A DNA stretch of 64,000 nt, taken from contig JAJFKB010000020.1 in the NCBI GenBank assembly GCA_021773395.1, forward strand, positions 62,001 through 126,000, read 5' to 3'. The translations under genes and the position numbers were made by a program. Shown here piece after piece: positions 60,843 to 64,000 of this stretch; within the stretch, counting starts at the first letter, position 1, and each line of letters begins with the position of its first letter. Origin of the DNA: Gammaproteobacteria bacterium (GTDB taxonomy: Bacteria; Pseudomonadota; Gammaproteobacteria; Pseudomonadales; IMCC2047). The notes beneath the pieces are model-generated. The model had not been told where the DNA came from, ran no database searches, and worked only from the letters and a program-made list of their open reading frames with translations.

Positions 60843-61262
60843 ATGAACATTGAAATGAGCCAAATATTACTGCTATTTGGTTTTTCCTGGCTGCTGGTGG
60901 GTTGTTTTCTTGGTTTAATACAAGGCATTAAGCATACTCAGCACCATGAAAATCTTGACCAATATGCCAGGTCGGGAGAACTTCTTGATTATCATCGCGA
61001 ATTTAATTCTTTTAAGCAGAAAACGACAGCACATACTCATAGCATGCTATTCCCTGTTGTTGTAATACTGATAGCGCTTTCGATGCCTCTGAATGGTTAT
61101 GCAGGAGACAATCCAATTGTTCTTGGGGTGGGACTGATAGCGGCCACGGTGATTTGGACCGTTGGCGGGGTTATCAACGTAAAGGTATTTAAGGTTATTG
61201 GTGATCTCCTGCTTATGCTATCAATTATGCTGGCCATTGAAGGCTTGGTTAATGGATTGTGA
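60843..61262 (+). CDS. Small four-helix membrane protein of unknown function
   Basis: 139 residues. Four hydrophobic helices are visible, about residues 7-26, 66-82, 92-110 and 114-137. The loop after helix 1 is rich in histidine (HTQHHENLDQYARSGELLDY, then KTTAHTHSMLFP). Small four-helix proteins with conserved histidines at helix 2 include haem-containing styrene oxide isomerase, but the likeness is only by eye. Ribosome site TAGGAG precedes the ATG. It sits between the dehydrogenase and the E1 genes and may take part in the same pathway. Confidence 0.65.
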   Translation: MNIEMSQILLLFGFSWLLVGCFLGLIQGIKHTQHHENLDQYARSGELLDYHREFNSFKQKTTAHTHSMLFPVVVILIALSMPLNGYAGDNPIVLGVGLIAATVIWTVGGVINVKVFKVIGDLLLMLSIMLAIEGLVNGL

Positions 61263-61413
61263 ATTCTTAATAATGTGTAAATAAAGAAAAATAGAAATAG
61301 AGGCTGAAGTGTCATCATCGATTTCACCCATAGCTGCTTGTGTATATGACACTTGAAACTGAAAATTATAAATATTCAGTCAGATAAATGAATAAAGTGT
61401 ATAGGTAAATATT

Positions 61414-62421
61414 ATGGCGCTGACAAAGAAGCAGAAAAAGTTATTATACATCAATCTGACTCGTGCAATGACGCTCGACAGAATGATGATGCGAATTATC
61501 CGGGCGGGCAGGATGACGGGCTTTTACCACGAAGGTGGTGTTTCATTAGCTCCCGGTGTAGCAATCGGATCATTTCTGCGTAAAGACGACTGTCTCGGCC
61601 CACATTATCGTGCGCATGGTATTGCCGAGATGGTTTCTAAGGGCGTTGATATTCCTTCCTACCTTGCTGAGCATATGGGGCGGGAAGATGGGTGTTGTAA
61701 AGGGCGAAGCAGCTATCACTGGTCATACCCTGATGACAAGATGTATGGGGCGGGTGCTAACCTTGGCATGCCCTATGGCCTGGCCTGCGGATATTCCTTT
61801 GCGGCTAAATATAAGGGTACTGATCAAGTGGCTCTGACTGCTTTCGGAGACGGTAGCTTCCAAGAAGGACGCTCTTATGAAGGGCTGAGTATGGCCTCCG
61901 CCTGGAAGTTGCCGGCTATCTTTTGGTGTAATAACAATGGCATTGCCCAGCATACAGAACTGAGCAATGTCTATCCCATCGAAGATCTTTCTAGAGTGGC
62001 GGCAGCTCTCGGCATGCCCACCATGATAGTTGATGGCCAGGATCTCTTTGCCTGTGGCGAGGCGGCACTAAAAGCGATTGATCATGCCCGTAAAGGTAAG
62101 GGGCCATTTTTTGTTGAGGCCAAATATCTGCGTGCGCAGGAGCACAATGTAGGCGGCTTGAACACCAGTGGTGACGTACCGCGCAGTCAAGAACTTATGG
62201 AGAAGTGGAAAGAAGAGCGAGATCCACTGAAACTGGCGACGCTGCAGTTGCTTGACGAGGGAATTCTGACCCAGAAGGAGATCGAGAAGATCCAAAAAGA
62301 CGCAGAGGATGAGGCTGATAAGATTGAGGAAGCTGCCGACCAATCACCCAAGGCGCTTCCGTCAATTGAAGAGCTGCTGGCTGCTGTGTATGCACCTGAC
62401 ACTGTCGTGGAGAATGCCTAA
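61414..62421 (+). CDS. Thiamine-dependent dehydrogenase E1 component, alpha subunit (acetoin/pyruvate type)
   Basis: 335 residues, close in length to acetoin dehydrogenase E1 alpha. The TPP motif GDGSFQEGR through CNNNGIAQHT (about residues 148-178) is complete, as are DDCLGPHYRAHGIAEMVSKG and GAGANLGMPYGLACGYSF. It decarboxylates a 2-oxo acid or cleaves an acyloin such as acetoin and hands the acyl group to lipoate on E2. The stop overlaps the E1 beta start (TAATG). The C-terminal part is unusually rich in Glu/Asp/Lys (QKDAEDEADKIEEAADQ). Confidence 0.9.
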   Translation: MALTKKQKKLLYINLTRAMTLDRMMMRIIRAGRMTGFYHEGGVSLAPGVAIGSFLRKDDCLGPHYRAHGIAEMVSKGVDIPSYLAEHMGREDGCCKGRSSYHWSYPDDKMYGAGANLGMPYGLACGYSFAAKYKGTDQVALTAFGDGSFQEGRSYEGLSMASAWKLPAIFWCNNNGIAQHTELSNVYPIEDLSRVAAALGMPTMIVDGQDLFACGEAALKAIDHARKGKGPFFVEAKYLRAQEHNVGGLNTSGDVPRSQELMEKWKEERDPLKLATLQLLDEGILTQKEIEKIQKDAEDEADKIEEAADQSPKALPSIEELLAAVYAPDTVVENA

Positions 62422-63392
62422 TGAGTGAAGTTCGAGAGCTGACTTTTAGCGAGGCCATTAACGAGGCCTACATTGAAGAAATGCAGTGTGATGAAAATGT
62501 CTTTTTGTTTGGTGAGTGTATACGTGCGGGCACCTTTCCCCATACGGCGGGATTGTTAAAAAAATTCGGTGAAAAACGGGTTTTAGATTCCCCTATTGCA
62601 GAAGCCAATATGGCAGGTTTTGCCTTGGGCGCTGCTCAGGAGGGCCTCAGACCGGTGGTGGACTTTATGTATGCCGGTTTTTCTTACTATGCAGCAACGG
62701 AAATTTTCCTGAATACAGCGTCGTACTATCATGTGCATGGGAGCCAGCACCCCGTACCCATCGTTTATGTGGGTACCTGCGGTGTTGGCAGGCGCGTGGG
62801 TTACGAGCACGCTACTCCTGTCTATGGCACCGCGATACACCATCCGGGATTGAAGGTTTGTATGCCATCGACTCCTTATGATGCGAAGGGGCTAATGAAG
62901 GCGGCAATTAGAGATAATAATCCAGTGTTTTTCCTCTGGCATACAACTATGGTCGCTCAAAAGGGACCAGTACCCGAAGAGGAATATATCGTGCCGTTGG
63001 GCTTGGCTGACGTTAAGCGGGAAGGCACGGATGTCACCATACTAACGCTTGGGTTACAGGTGCATAACGCACTTGCTGTAGCTGAAACCCTCCAAGATGA
63101 AATCAGTGTTGAGGTGGTTGATGCTCGCAGCGTTGAACCTTTTGATCTGGAAACGTTGCTGAAGTCAGTGGAGAAGACAACACGATTAGTTATTGTTGAC
63201 GAAGATATAGAACGTGCCGGGTTTGCAGCGGAAATTTCTGCTTTGATGATGGAGCAGGGATATGATTTGTTGGACGCACCGGTTAAACGTGTTTGTCATC
63301 CAAACTTCCCTTCCCCGGGTGGGTATATGGATGCTTACACCATGCCCACTCCAGAGCGGATTGAAGATGCCGTTCGTGAAGTCTGTCGCTAA
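62421..63392 (+). CDS. Thiamine-dependent dehydrogenase E1 component, beta subunit
   Basis: 323 residues, the transketolase-like beta subunit of an acetoin/pyruvate-type complex. FSEAINEAYIEEMQCDENVF, the PIAEANMAGFALGAAQEGLR region, GTCGVGRRVGYEHATPVYGT and VEVVDARSVEPFDLETLLKS are family segments. It pairs with the overlapping E1 alpha subunit to form alpha2-beta2 E1. The E2 gene starts 12 bp after its stop. Confidence 0.92.
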   Translation: MSEVRELTFSEAINEAYIEEMQCDENVFLFGECIRAGTFPHTAGLLKKFGEKRVLDSPIAEANMAGFALGAAQEGLRPVVDFMYAGFSYYAATEIFLNTASYYHVHGSQHPVPIVYVGTCGVGRRVGYEHATPVYGTAIHHPGLKVCMPSTPYDAKGLMKAAIRDNNPVFFLWHTTMVAQKGPVPEEEYIVPLGLADVKREGTDVTILTLGLQVHNALAVAETLQDEISVEVVDARSVEPFDLETLLKSVEKTTRLVIVDEDIERAGFAAEISALMMEQGYDLLDAPVKRVCHPNFPSPGGYMDAYTMPTPERIEDAVREVCR

Positions 63393-63404
63393 GGAGTCGG
63401 TAAA

Positions 63405-64000
63405 ATGATACGTGAACTAATAATGCCACAACTGGCAATGGGAATGTCTGAAGGCACCATTCTAGAATGGATTGTTGCTGAGGGTGATTATGTGGAGCGG
63501 GATACTTCACTGCTTTCAATTGAAACGGAGAAAGTTGTTACCGAATTGCCCGCGCCTGGTAAAGGCTATTTGCACATTATGGTAGATGCTGGCACAGCCG
63601 TGCCGGTGGAAAATATAATCGGAAAATTGGCCAGTACAGAAGAAGAGTATCAACAGCTTCTGGCGTCTTGGGGGTCAAATGAAGTAGAGGTTTCTGCTAA
63701 AACTAAGGTGGTTGAGGGAACGGTAGCTGTTTCTGAAGCTTTACCAAGCTCTGAAGTGAGACAGGTAGGAGGCAGAGTAAAGGCCAGCGGGCTTGCCAAG
63801 AAAATTGCCAGCCTTGAAGGTGCAGAACTTTCTACAATTGTAGGAACCGGTCCTGGAGGGCGCATTGTAAAACGCGATGTACTTCAGGCTGTTAAGACTC
63901 AAAGCACGGCAGCACCAGTGGTAGTGACAACTGCGGCTGATATGGTCGAAAAAGCCCGTATCCCTTTAACTGGAATGCGGGGCGCTATCGCCAAAAGTGT
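63405..64000 (+). CDS. Dihydrolipoamide acyltransferase E2 component, partial (3' end outside window)
   Basis: 198 codons are visible; the gene runs off the window. ATG at 63405 follows AAGGAGTCGG. The N-terminal lipoyl domain (MIRELIMPQLAMGMSEGTIL) has the lipoylated Lys in SIETEKVV, near residue 45. After a linker a peripheral-subunit-binding domain follows at about residues 125-160 (ASGLAKKIASLEG, GTGPGGRIVKRDV). The catalytic domain begins at PLTGMRGAIAKS. It accepts the acyl group from the E1 subunits upstream. Whether E3 follows cannot be seen. Confidence 0.9.
   Translation, partial: MIRELIMPQLAMGMSEGTILEWIVAEGDYVERDTSLLSIETEKVVTELPAPGKGYLHIMVDAGTAVPVENIIGKLASTEEEYQQLLASWGSNEVEVSAKTKVVEGTVAVSEALPSSEVRQVGGRVKASGLAKKIASLEGAELSTIVGTGPGGRIVKRDVLQAVKTQSTAAPVVVTTAADMVEKARIPLTGMRGAIAKS

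Overview
This is a chromosomal window of moderate GC from a Gram-negative, aerobic, probably marine gammaproteobacterium. The evidence is the gammaproteobacterial gene set (ppsR/ppsA, rraA, ygiQ, type II queF, yadGH-like ABC genes, fadD/fadH homologues), the mnmA-hflD-purB block lying beside a long Pseudomonas-type isocitrate lyase, and a TonB-dependent receptor. I would guess the Cellvibrionales/Spongiibacteraceae area, but I cannot prove a genus from sequence alone.

Layout. (1) 1-9.8 kb: the 3' end of an unrecognised gene translationally coupled to an acyl-CoA/acyl-AMP ligase; a LemA + DUF2207 membrane operon; a PaaY-like hexapeptide protein; a giant fused indolepyruvate:ferredoxin oxidoreductase-type protein divergent from an Lrp/AsnC regulator. 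(2) 9.8-25 kb: mostly housekeeping genes: ppsR/ppsA, rraA, ppiC, ygiQ, aceA with a divergent LysR gene, and purB-hflD-mnmA. (3) 25.3-31.4 kb: a five-gene operon of 2-oxoacid:acceptor oxidoreductases (two-subunit IOR plus three-subunit KOR). (4) 31.6-39.4 kb: a frameshifted glutathione S-transferase, a soluble reductive-dehalogenase-like protein with an internal duplication, divergent from an IclR regulator, then purU and a globin-coupled diguanylate cyclase. (5) 39.5-47.7 kb: tRNA-Gly followed by a roughly 160-nt imperfect palindrome, fadD, a YadG/YadH-type exporter with two paralogous permeases, queF, glutathione peroxidase, and then a scar around tRNA-Ser: a 112-bp direct repeat carrying a 22-nt copy of the tRNA 5' end, and the C-terminal remnant of a recombinase. 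(6) 47.7-64 kb: an accessory catabolic region. It holds a TetR gene with two near-perfect palindromic operators, a 2,4-dienoyl-CoA reductase homologue, a second TetR, an MDR oxidoreductase, a TonB-dependent receptor, a two-subunit molybdopterin enzyme of the pyrogallol transhydroxylase type whose catalytic subunit carries an N-terminal SCP2-like domain, a beta-hydroxyacid dehydrogenase, two gene fragments, a small membrane protein, and the E1alpha, E1beta and (partial) E2 genes of an acetoin/pyruvate-type dehydrogenase complex.

How it may work together. Regions 1 and 3 supply reduced ferredoxin from 2-oxoacids in what otherwise looks like an aerobe. The reductive-dehalogenase-like protein in region 4 would need low-potential electrons, but a link is inference only. 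The strongest candidate for an undescribed system is region 6: outer-membrane uptake, then an SCP2-fused transhydroxylase-like molybdoenzyme with its three-cluster Fe-S subunit, then NAD(P)-linked dehydrogenation and thiamine-dependent oxidative cleavage. This would suit the breakdown of a poorly soluble hydroxylated ring compound, but the substrate is not visible in the sequence.
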